Assembly (NCBI GenBank): GCA_003993805.1
Contig: RSEF01000004.1
Span: 75,171,041 to 75,235,040, forward strand
Source of the DNA: Himantopus leucocephalus
Lineage: Eukaryota; Chordata; Aves; Charadriiformes; Recurvirostridae
DNA length: 64,000 nucleotides
Direction of reading: 5' to 3'
This document shows, in pieces, positions 31,901-64,000 of this stretch (its first letter is position 1; every line of letters starts with the position of its first letter). The position numbers and the translations under genes are program-made. Under the pieces are notes generated by a model that was not told the DNA's origin, made no database searches, and worked only from the letters and a program-made list of their open reading frames with translations.

Positions 31901-33650
31901 GTGCTGTTCTGCAAGGGAGAATTCAAGATCCACGTCCCAGGCAGGGAGTGTGACGACATAGTCTGTCAGTGAAGGCCTTTTGCTAAGAGAAAAGAGACTG
32001 GGGTCTGTTGCCTGCTCCGAGGACTGCTCAGATGTTCGAAACAGCTCTCAAATCAGACTACAACTCAGACCTTTCTACTCCCAGGAAAGGGCCATGATTA
32101 CCAGACTGGACAACTATTCCCTTTCTGTCTCCTTGGCAAACTCGGCATAGTTGCAGGTAGATAATTAAATCCCCGTGTTTCTGTGTAACCCACCAGACGC
32201 AGCACTCTCCTGAGATACCTCTGCCTGAACGCCCGCAGCTGAGGAAGGCTCCAAAGCTCCTGCCCTCATCCTTAGCAAACGCAGTACCTAGGAGGTATTA
32301 GCTGGCTCTAATGAACTACTGATTACCCATACATACAGCAACATGGAGAGGGAGCTCCTTCTCACAAAAGTGGCCTTGCGCACAGTGACCACCGCTGTGT
32401 TTAGAAAATCCATTCCTTGTTTGCCAGGCACGTGCCAAGCACACTTACCATACCAACACCCTTTGGGGACCATGTCAAGGGTCTGAGGTGGGTTTGGCCT
32501 TGCCAAGAGAGCAACAGGCACGTACAGAGGGACCAGATGAAGTTCTTAGTAGTACAAACGTATGCATTTATGGCTATGCCGAGACCTAAGGAGGTCTTGA
32601 AAGGAGGTTTTGAAGATGATGGTATAGATAAGGCTGACTTGGTAGTGAGAGCTCAGCGAGCTTCTGTTTGCTTTGCCTAGGCTTCCCTGGAAAAAAGGAT
32701 GTGTTCGAAATTGAGACATCTGTGCAAATTAGCAATGAGACAAGGCATTACTTGTTTTTACTTCAGGATAAACACGGTGAACCCTGCACCTTCGCCAGGC
32801 AGCTCTTTGGCTAACCACACTGACTCCGTGAGGATCCCGCACGGAGATCGCAAACCTCAGTAGGCTCTTTCAGTAGAAACGCACGTATTTTACGGTACCA
32901 TTTCTAAAGGACCAGTGAGTTACAATATGTACTCACTTATGTTGGCACAGATTCCTCTAGGGAAAGGTCAGGTCCTCCAGAGTAAAATAGTAACAGAGTA
33001 AAGTATAAAACAGAAACAATGATTCCAATTTCTTTTTTATATATACTTTAACACCTACGGGCGAAAGTGCCATGTAAGAACAAGGCAATACTTCATTCAC
33101 ATCGTTAACAAGGACATACATATATTATCCACCTAATTTCACAACACTTAAGATAGAAATAGTAACCTGTTAAAAGCATAAATGACTGCAGTATCGCAGA
33201 TGCAGCAAAAAAAATCCCGCAGCTTCTAGGAGGTGCAGTGTAAGTGAACGTGAGCGCCATGGAGAAAAGGCGGCAGATTTCTCACCGTCTTCCCGCTCCC
33301 CGCGTCAGATGGAGCACAGCAGTAACACATCACATCTGTACAAAAGGCAGGAGCAGTATCTGGGAACTTTAACGTGACTAGGCAGGAGATGCCTGGGCAG
33401 TGCCGAGATCACAAGGGCACAAGAGCGCAAGCTTGTTATCTCCTCGCTCTGGCGATGTTTGCAATCTGGACTTTAAGCACTGTATTTTACCATTATCTAT
33501 CCACGTTTCTATTCTCCCATCTTTGCTGAGACGGTGCTAGAGAGACAATGGACATGGAGTTGTGTGTTTCACAGCAAGCATAGCTGAGGGGCTAAAAAAT
33601 TATTCACACACACATTCGACCACCAAAACCTCGTTTCTCTTACAAAAAAC
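25911..33650. other. Intergenic region between SMIM14 and UGDH
   Basis: No exon structure is supported on either strand. It holds a single N at 26,723, a tandem duplication around another N at 28,302-28,453, an A-rich tract near 28,669-28,690 and a moderately GC-rich stretch at 29,160-30,120. The longest open frame is 129 codons (29,220-29,609, +) and resembles no family I know. Distal regulatory DNA or antisense non-coding RNA from the UGDH promoter could lie here but cannot be seen. Confidence 0.7.
28302..28453 (+). repeat. Near-perfect 77-bp tandem duplication around a single N
   Basis: The 75 bases at 28,302-28,376 recur at 28,379-28,453 with two C/T differences. The copies are separated by G and the lone N at 28,378. 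Two copies joined exactly at an N suggest two contig ends whose overlap was not merged, with the differences being haplotype variants or errors. A true local duplication remains possible. Confidence 0.9.
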
Positions 33651-34041
33651 ACCCTGAGGCGGCAGAAGAGGGGCACAGCTCTCTCCCTTACCCCACCGGT
33701 GGCGGCTGACCTCCCCTGGCAGCCCAGGCCTGACACAAGGCGCCGGACCTGCCGGGGGGCACGGCCAGCGTGGGCGGTGGGGCCCGGCGGAGTACCGGTA
33801 ACGAAGTAAAATACCCCCCTCTCCCCCCGCCCCAAACTCCCCCCAAACATGGGGGCAGCCTCAGGGCTGAGGGAAGCCACAGCGGCGGGGCCCGCCCCAG
33901 CCCCAGGCCGCGGAGGCCCCAGCCGGGCCCGGGGGCCCTGCGGCCCCTCAGCCGCCCCTGCGCCGGCGGGGCCGGGCCGGGCCTGCGCGGGCGGCGGCGC
34001 CGCCTGAGGTGTCCCGCGCCCATTCGCCGCCGGCGCAGCAC

Positions 34042-34077
34042 GGGGAGGAGGGGCGGGGAGGCGGCGGGGCGGGCGGG
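34042..34077 (+). promoter_or_regulatory. UGDH: Cluster of GC boxes with quadruplex potential
   Basis: Consecutive G runs separated by one to three bases include at least two GGGCGG Sp1/KLF-type motifs, about 130 bases upstream of the inferred transcription start. Spacing and position suit a promoter-proximal activator array. Confidence 0.55.
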
Positions 34078-34177
34078 CTCCGCGCCGGCCCCCGCCCCCC
34101 GGGGGAAGGAAAGAGCCGGGGCCGGCCTCGCTCGGCGTCCCCGGGATGAAACAGCCGCCTCAGCCCCGCGGCGGCCC

Positions 34178-34185
34178 TTTAAATA
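34178..34185 (+). promoter_or_regulatory. UGDH: TATA-like element of UGDH
   Basis: TTTAAATA is the only AT-rich octamer in this part of the island. It lies 30 or so bases upstream of a position (about 34,210) from which a first exon ending at 34,294 would give an 85-nt exon. The start site itself is inferred. Confidence 0.45.
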
Positions 34186-34209
34186 GCCGCCGCCTCGCTC
34201 GTAGCGGAG

Positions 34210-34294
34210 CGTCGCCCTGAGCTCGCCGAGCATCCCCGCCGCCAGCCCTCCACCTCGGTCTGTGGCGGTGGGGCAGCGCCGCGTCGCGCCCGCA
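34210..34294 (+). other. UGDH: UGDH exon 1, non-coding 5' UTR (start approximate)
   Basis: A consensus donor (CGCA|GTAAGT) at 34,294/34,295 ends a GC-rich stretch downstream of the TATA-like element. The next acceptor, CTTACTAG, precedes 35,033, seven bases before the UGDH ATG. A non-coding first exon is normal for vertebrate UGDH. The 5' end is estimated from the TATA-like motif. Confidence 0.55.
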
Positions 34295-48612
<14,318 letters not shown>

Positions 48613-49765
48613 TGTTGAATAGGTACTAAAGGAATTCTGTGGACCTTCTTAGCGATAACTGTAAGCCTATGCTTTTTTTTTTAAGGAAAGATATTTTTCA
48701 TAAACTAAAACCCAATTTTACACTAGAAATGGTACCTGGTACATGTGAATTCAGTCTATTTTCAAATCTCTATTTTTATAGCAATTTTTTTGGTTACTGA
48801 AGACGGTACAGACCTGTTTTTAATAAGAAGTCATCTTTTAAGTGGCAAAGTTACCTTCAAACTGCAAACTTCTGCTTCCAGAAATGTTCCTGAACTGCAC
48901 TTTAAACGTTTCAAGTGATATGAAAGCAAAAGAAATAGACCATCTTTTTACTTAAGTCCAGTTATGGACAGTGATCAGGAATTTTGGTCTCACTGATTCT
49001 TCATTTTCTTTGGGGGTAATTCTTTGCCCAGTTAAATGCTTGCTCTAACTGGCATTGAAGTCAAAAGGGAAGTTCTAAGTGAATTTGGTAGGATATGGGT
49101 TGAGCCCGAAAATAGAGCTGACTGCAACAATAACCCCCTGGTCCTGGTTGGGATCAATGGGCACTGATAGAGTCTAAACTGCATCTGTTGGGAGGCCAGA
49201 TAGTTCTGCAGGTATCTATCTTGTAATTAACGACAGTGGACTAGCAGCTATAAACTGATCCACTGGAAGACCTTTACTTTTGATTCTTTGGTTGTCTTGC
49301 CTACATTCCATGTGCAGCCACATAAATTATTGATCTAATCAGATTCCTGGGGCAAGTTTTTCCCAAGTTACAGCAATACAACCCATATTCAGCAGAGGAG
49401 CATTCTGCTTGTTTGAACATTGAATTTAAGCAGAATTACCTTAATCTGGTGTCAGTCCAAGTAGAAAGCAAATATTGGCTTCAAAGCTACCTGATGGTTA
49501 TCTTTTTCCTTCCTTTCTGCTTACATACTTCATCTGAAAGCAGCTTTCTTAATGAATCTGCAAAAATTATTCTCTGCTGTTAAGAAATTATTAAAAACAA
49601 AAATTCAGCCCCAGAAGTTAGTCAGCTTGCTACCTCATTTAATTAGCATGAATGAATATTTCCTATGTTATCCTGATATTTTTGCCTTTACTATTACTTA
49701 ATTTCTACTTGTTTTTATTATTCTCAATTGGCCAGTGCTATTAAAATCCTTGAGATGACAAAGTT
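48613..49765 (+). other. UGDH: UGDH 3' UTR (main form, about 1.15 kb)
   Basis: AT-rich sequence from the stop codon to the strong poly(A) context at 49,740. Several ATTT-rich segments. The end is inferred. Confidence 0.65.
49740..49745 (+). terminator. UGDH: Probable poly(A) signal of UGDH
   Basis: ATTAAA, followed 14 bases later by a CA and then a GT-rich element (gtttgtgtttggcttgtt). This is a textbook arrangement, giving cleavage near 49,760. An ATTAAA at 49,590-49,595 lacks a comparable downstream element. Confidence 0.65.
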
Positions 49766-52700
49766 TGTGTTTGGCTTGTTGCATCGGGCTGTGAAATGGA
49801 GGGGGGCATAGAGGAGAGTGACCATGAACAGGTTTCAGACTAGAAGGCATGGACATCTTAGTTGAACAGCAGTAGTGTTGAGATGTTAGAGAATTATCCT
49901 GTAACTAGTCACATAATACCTTCTGAATTTATTCAACAGGTGTGCCTTCAAGTATGCTGTATCGATAGTTAAACAGACCATAAGATCAGTGTCGTCTTGG
50001 TAATGAGTGCTATTATCATAACTACTTACCCACAGAAATATAATTTAAGCTTTAGGACAGATACTTGAAGACTTAAGGAACTTGTGTAACAGTTTGGGTA
50101 GACAATACAAGACAGCGTTATCTGTCTGAAACAGTTGTATCCTTGAACCAGATGCTTTCAGATTCTGCAGTTAACGGCTTCCACGTAAGGACTTATTTTG
50201 CAGCAATCACGCAGCACTTTGGGCAAATACACCTCAGGCTTCTTGTCCTGTCGTAATATTCTTCTGTGAGGAGTGCATCAGAAGCCACTCAAAGTGAGTG
50301 GGAATCATGGGGGCTTAAAATAAAACTGTCATCTTTCATTATGCCATCTCCGCTTCGTGATTCACTGGTGCTGCTTTCATACCACAGCCACAGAGCAGGG
50401 ACAACCCTGCGACACAGCTGTGGTATTTGTAAGCATTGTAATCCCACTGGTAGATCACCCTGTCTTTGCAGGTAGGCATCCTCTTAACTACCGCTGCCCC
50501 CATAGCACCTGAGAGGGCAAGCTGGGCACTTCTCCTTGGGGATGAAGAAGAGGGTATTGACAAGTTGTGCTCAAAGGATCTCTTGTCCTGAACTATGTTC
50601 AGGGTAGCACAGCACTGCTCCAGGGCTCATCTTAATGGGGGGGTCAGTAGAGGCTTCAGAAAATCAGGATGCTTTTCAGAAGCTTGCACACAGCTGTAAT
50701 AGTAGTGCCTCTGTATGGGACCTGTCCTTGACAGTTTGAAGTAGACAGATGAACCATTAAACTCTCATGTGAAGTGTTGCTCCTGTCAGGAACGTGCAAG
50801 AGCTGTAAGGCTGGTCAGTGTTCCTGAGGCTTGCAGTGGCTTTTCACACGCCATCCCAAGGAGATGGAGGAACTTGGTGGTATACCCCTATTCCTACCCT
50901 GTTTCTCCTGCAGACTTAGTCGAAGCTTGGGTAGTGACTTGTGGCTTAATCATAAGGGTGATAAAGAATGGGAAAGTTCAGTATAGTGGGATCACTGACT
51001 TTCTTAGGAAAGGGGGAGCGGCAGATCCTTTGCTGAAGAGCACCGAGGGGAGAACTGATACTGGCATGTCTCTTGCTCCCTTGGAGAGTCAGCTTATTTA
51101 GTTTCTTGGTGGCTGCATTCTTTGGGTGGGTCATGGATTGTGGGATGAATCCAGCCTGAACAGCTGCTGGTGGACTGTGCCTTCAGGATACTGCCATACT
51201 GACCTTGCGTGTATGCAAGAGAACCTTACCACAGGCCAAAAGAGCAAGCTTCGGAAGCTTCTGCAGCACTGTGAATCATTAGCCATCATCTTCAGAGTAC
51301 AGTTGCCAGGGAAATAAGAATTGGGGATGACTTGCATTCCTGCTTTGAAGGCTTGAGTAGTGCATGTAAGGGATGGCGTTTAATGCTATGGAGTCTTTGT
51401 CTGTGGGATCTTACAGCATGTAATTCTTCATGAGAATTATGTAATATGAGTAATGGACTCCTGTGCTCTGAAATTCTTTTTTACGGTGTTCTTAATAAAA
51501 TGCAATCCCACAGTAACATTGCTTTTCCCTGCAACAATGTGAATAGAACAGCTGAAGCAAATCCATCTTTAAGACAAGCCTATGAATAGTATGATATAGA
51601 CTGCACAAATTAAGATGTGCATAGACAAATTGTAAATCCCAGGCATGACGTACTGGTTTTCTATATGTGTTCAACCCTTTGTGCAGCTAAAACTAGTTTG
51701 CTTCTAGCCAAGAATAGTGCAAGTGAATGGAACAAACACATTTTTGACCAAGACTAGTTAGTATAGGAGCACTTAGTGGTGAGATTTTGTACTGGCCAAC
51801 AAGTTTACACTTCTCTCTATCATGTGAGGTTCTTCTGTTGATCCAGAATTTACAGCAGTGCTACAATCTTGCTCAACAGCTAAAGTTTGAAATGACTTGT
51901 GAAGCAATGCAGGAAAGCATAATGGGTTATCTAGGATTGCTTTAGGAATACTGGAATCAGTTTTCATTACTTGCTTTTTCTATTGCAAGTTGAACATCTG
52001 CAATAAGTTGCCACATGTTGTAGTGAAGAAGCATTAATACTTGACATCATCTTTTTAAATGAAGGGGACACCAGTATTAATTATTGAACAAGTAGGAAAA
52101 ATGATTAAAATTATTCTTAAATGAACACACTGGCTTTGTTGATTTAACCTAAAGACTTGAAATCTCTGGAAGACGCAGCAGTTCTCTAGTCTGGTGCATA
52201 ACACTTAATTATGTTTCACACAGTGTAGTAGATTGTTGTAATGATGCTAAAAAAGACTATTCATTCTTCTAAAGTGTCTGTGTCAACTTGAATTCATATT
52301 CCCAAACTCAGTTTGATGTTTTCCTGATTGCAAGGAAGATTAACGTTTCTTAAAATATTTTATGGCTGCTCTGTGAAACAAACTGACAGAATGAAGCAAT
52401 TGACATACAAAAAGAAAATGTCACTAAACATGAAACCATCGGAAACAAAATTGAGATAGTCATGAAACCTGTGCTGAATTTATAACCAGGACTTCTGGAC
52501 AGTTTGATGCTTTAACATATAGTTATGGAAAAACTGAATAGGCAACAGGGAAGGAAGACTGTTGTAAAAGCAGGACTTCTTAACTAGGAAAAATACTTTA
52601 AGACTTGTCACTTTTATCGTATAAATTGTGAGAGGTCCTCAAAGACTCTTAAAAACAAACAAAAAACCCCATCTATGAAGTCAAAATGCGACTGCTCTCC

Positions 52701-54085
52701 TCAGAAACCACAGCGAACCATGCAGTTAGAAAATAGGTTATGTAGCTTCTGGAACTTGGTACCAGCTGGCAGACAGTTGTGTGAAAGTGTGAGATCATCT
52801 TCCAAACCACCCAGCAGCAATTCATAAAATAATTCTAACATGAAATAACATTGGACTGTGTTTCCAGAAGCATTGTTTCTCTCACTGTAAAGAAGTCATG
52901 GATAATTACTATGCAATGTCCTCATCAGAGTTTGATAATAACTATATGGCTCAGAATTCATTTTCCCCCATTTCTGGTGTCGATATGCTGAAAGAGCAGT
53001 AACTTGGCAAAAGCTACAGTAATATTCTGTTAAATCTGTTCTGTAGGCAACTCAGAACCATTATTTAGAGTAGCAACCTCTAATAAAGGCTGGCAGCTGT
53101 GAAACTTGGGGGTATCCTGGAGTTAACATTGCGCCCCTCCCTGCCTGCTGCTGTGGAGGGAGCATTCAATTTCCTTACCATAGCTGATAACTTGCCACTG
53201 CGCTGGTATTCTTTGTACTTCAGCTGAAGCAGCGCATTTTTGGCTCAGAGTATGCCTGCTCTTTCCAAGACTAGTGTTCAGACTTTTTTTAAAATGAAAA
53301 ATTTATTTTTTTTTTAATAAAAAGCAGCGCTGCCTTTCTCTCTGCCTTTACAAAGTACAGCTATTAAGACTTCTGTTTCTCTGTTCTTTGACTCTGTTCA
53401 TGGTTCAGGTTTCTCTTCCCCCAATTTATACTTCCATTATACTGTTTAATTAGTACATTCCTTCCAGCTTAAGGTTTTTTGTCTTCATAATGCTTTAATA
53501 TTGCTATAGTTCATTTTGTGAAGTGTCAACTCTGCATCACTGGCCTCAGTGGTATAATCTGATTTTTGTTGTTCATGACAATACCAAGTTTCTCCTACAC
53601 ATTAACTGCTAATTAGCTGCCTTACTTCTAACATCTTGCTGAGTATGGGGTGGGTGGAGGGTCCACTCTTCTTCATATGGACTACAGTAATTTAGACAAG
53701 TACTACAGCCAGCCATAGGATTACCTGCACGATGAGAGTTTGGGACCAGATAACAAATTCCTGGCACATTTCCCAAATAACTCCATGAAGATACAGCTTA
53801 AGCCAGTTCAAAAACTGTATCTAATGTCCATAGCAGACAACTGAGAATTATTAGGGAGGGATGCACTTTGAATTATCATGACTGTAAAGAGAAGAATTTA
53901 CAGCTGCTAGTATACCATAAGCCATGATTTTAGTTCTGCCTGAGCTCAGTACGATCCGTAATGGATTTCACATCTCATCTATGATGCATTCAGGTCTCTG
54001 CATTCCGATTTAACAGCCAGACCAGGTCTCCAGGGGGCAGGTAACCAGACCAACCAAACACAACCACCACACCCTCAGACTGGGT
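49766..54085. other. Spacer between the convergent UGDH and LIAS 3' ends
   Basis: 4.3 kb without supported exons on either strand. The longest frame is 110 codons (50,769-51,101) and matches nothing I know. An AATAAA at 51,494 (+) could serve a longer UGDH transcript. A/T homopolymers occur at 53,282-53,323. Confidence 0.7.
51494..51499 (+). terminator. Possible distal poly(A) signal of UGDH
   Basis: Canonical AATAAA 2.9 kb after the UGDH stop codon. The downstream region is T-rich but not strongly GT-rich. If used it would extend the UGDH 3' UTR by 1.7 kb. Confidence 0.25.
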
Positions 54086-54089
54086 ATTT

Positions 54090-54974
54090 AACCTTCCTTT
54101 AATGGTAAGATGATACCCGGGGAGTAGAAGCACAGTACAGAATAGCAGCAGTTCTGCACATCCAACACCAAAGAAGCACCAGCGCAACTCAGTGGGGTTT
54201 GTTACAGTTGTGTACCCAAATTAGGGATGGCTCTATTTGCGCTGTTACAGCAACTCTGATTTTTCCATACGGTTTAAATTATATGGTATCTCCACAAGGT
54301 TAACTGTCTTGCCAGAAAGGGCTCTTGTTTCAACTTGATACCTTGTGTTCACCAACGCTCGCAATTTGAGACATGCAAGCACCTGAAAAGCATTAGCTAT
54401 CAGAATGGTATAGCTCATTTTCTTAAGCTGCAGCTAAGAGATATCATTTCTTGAAGAAGTATTACCAATACTTTCTCTGGTGTGATTCAAGATAGCCCTA
54501 AGATGGTCCTCTGTCGTGTACGCAATCTTCAGAACTCCTCTATTTCCCGGAATCCCTGCAAACTTGTGTTACGTAATGGTAAGATACGCCAAAATATCTG
54601 TACCTTTCAAATTACATCTTCAGAAGTACCAAACTGCACCAATATTGATGGTAGTATCAAACCTGTTTACTTAAATCTGTCCATTTTTTTTCAGCTTAGA
54701 TTTCTTCCACCTCAGTTCCATCGCTCTTTCAAAATCAGTTTTAGCTTCTGACTTTTTGCTGAACACTAGAAGTACTATGCAGTTGTAGCCTTGCCAGGAG
54801 GAATTAGGTAAAATACTGTCAAGTGTTTCAGCGAGAGAAAAGTGTTCTGGACAGATAGTAAGCTTACTCATACATCCACCATCTGGTCTTCTGCATTTCT
54901 GGAACTGAGTATAATGATATGCTGGAAAAAAGGATCCTTAAAACTGGCTGCTTTAAATAGGTTCACTCTCATTT
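54090..54974 (-). other. LIAS: LIAS 3' UTR
   Basis: From the LIAS stop codon (54,975) to the poly(A) signal at 54,108-54,113 on the minus strand, about 880 bases. The end is inferred. Confidence 0.65.
54108..54113 (-). terminator. LIAS: Probable poly(A) signal of LIAS
   Basis: ATTAAA on the minus strand. It is followed, 25-70 bases on, by a long GT-rich tract (gggtgtggtggttgtg and tttggttggtctggtt), one of the strongest downstream elements in the window. Cleavage is expected near 54,090. Confidence 0.65.
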
Positions 54975-63616
<8,642 letters not shown>

Positions 63617-63957
63617 CTAAAAGAAGCAACGCTATAATTTATTGAATTATAAACACGCATGGTATTATATACTAAATAAGTGCTTGCGCTTTTGGTGGTT
63701 AGTGTACACTTTATAGAGTTTGTGTAAGCCTTTTCCCAACTGCGTTTAAGTTAAATAGATAATGCTTTTTTCATTTTAAGTCATGTGAAACAGACAAAAA
63801 AGCACTATCTCTTCCAAAATATCTTAGTATCAAATTAAGTTATATAGTTTTTGGATATAAATAACATTCTATGGATTAATTAGAGATTTCAGCGCTGAAA
63901 AACAAGACATTGAGATGACTAACGGTACGCTGCCAAGTCAGTAACTGATGGATGTTT
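63617..63957. other. LIAS intron 1 (part)
   Basis: AT-rich intron DNA leading to a CR1 element at the window edge. LIAS exon 1 was not found here and should lie to the right. Confidence 0.75.
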
Positions 63958-64000
63958 TGTTCTGTTTAATATATTTATCAATGACCTGGACGAGGGGATC
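63958..64000 (+). mobile_element. CR1 LINE, reverse transcriptase part, cut by the window edge
   Basis: The last 42 bases read VLFNIFINDLDEGI in one intact frame, the CR1 RT segment just before the FADD catalytic box. Upstream sequence does not continue the CR1 frame, so the copy appears 5'-truncated at about 63,958. It continues past the window, in LIAS intron 1, antisense to the gene. Confidence 0.85.

Overview
This is vertebrate nuclear DNA, most likely from a bird. All three genes are split by GT-AG introns and encode close relatives of human proteins. The recognisable interspersed repeats are fragments of CR1, the dominant LINE of birds and other sauropsids. The introns are compact and repeat density is low. 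The species cannot be named from the sequence.

The window carries three genes in the order SMIM14, UGDH, LIAS, the same neighbourhood as on human chromosome 4. (1) Positions 1-25,910: the coding exons and long 3' UTR of SMIM14 on the + strand. Its promoter and first non-coding exon(s) lie left of the window, and coding exons 1 and 2 are separated by a 15-kb intron. (2) 25,911-33,650: intergenic DNA with a suspicious tandem duplication around a single N and no gene I can support. (3) About 33,650-49,765: UGDH on the + strand, complete. It has a CpG-island promoter, a non-coding first exon and 11 coding exons that join without frameshift into 494 residues, the same length as human UGDH. (4) 49,766-54,090: the spacer between two convergent 3' ends. 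(5) About 54,090 to the right edge: LIAS on the - strand. Exons 2 to 11 (357 codons) are present; exon 1, with the start codon and most of the mitochondrial targeting peptide, lies beyond base 64,000.

The genes do not form a pathway. UGDH is the cytosolic enzyme that makes UDP-glucuronate for proteoglycans and glucuronidation. LIAS is the mitochondrial radical-SAM lipoyl synthase. SMIM14 is a small ER membrane protein of poorly known function. Their adjacency is conserved synteny rather than an operon-like arrangement.

I found no previously undescribed biological system. The points most worth a second look are a strong CpG island buried inside LIAS around exon 7, a two-residue insertion in SMIM14 that creates a possible N-glycosylation sequon next to the membrane segment, a CR1 element running into a 100-N assembly gap, and a 77-bp duplication around a lone N that is probably an assembly error.
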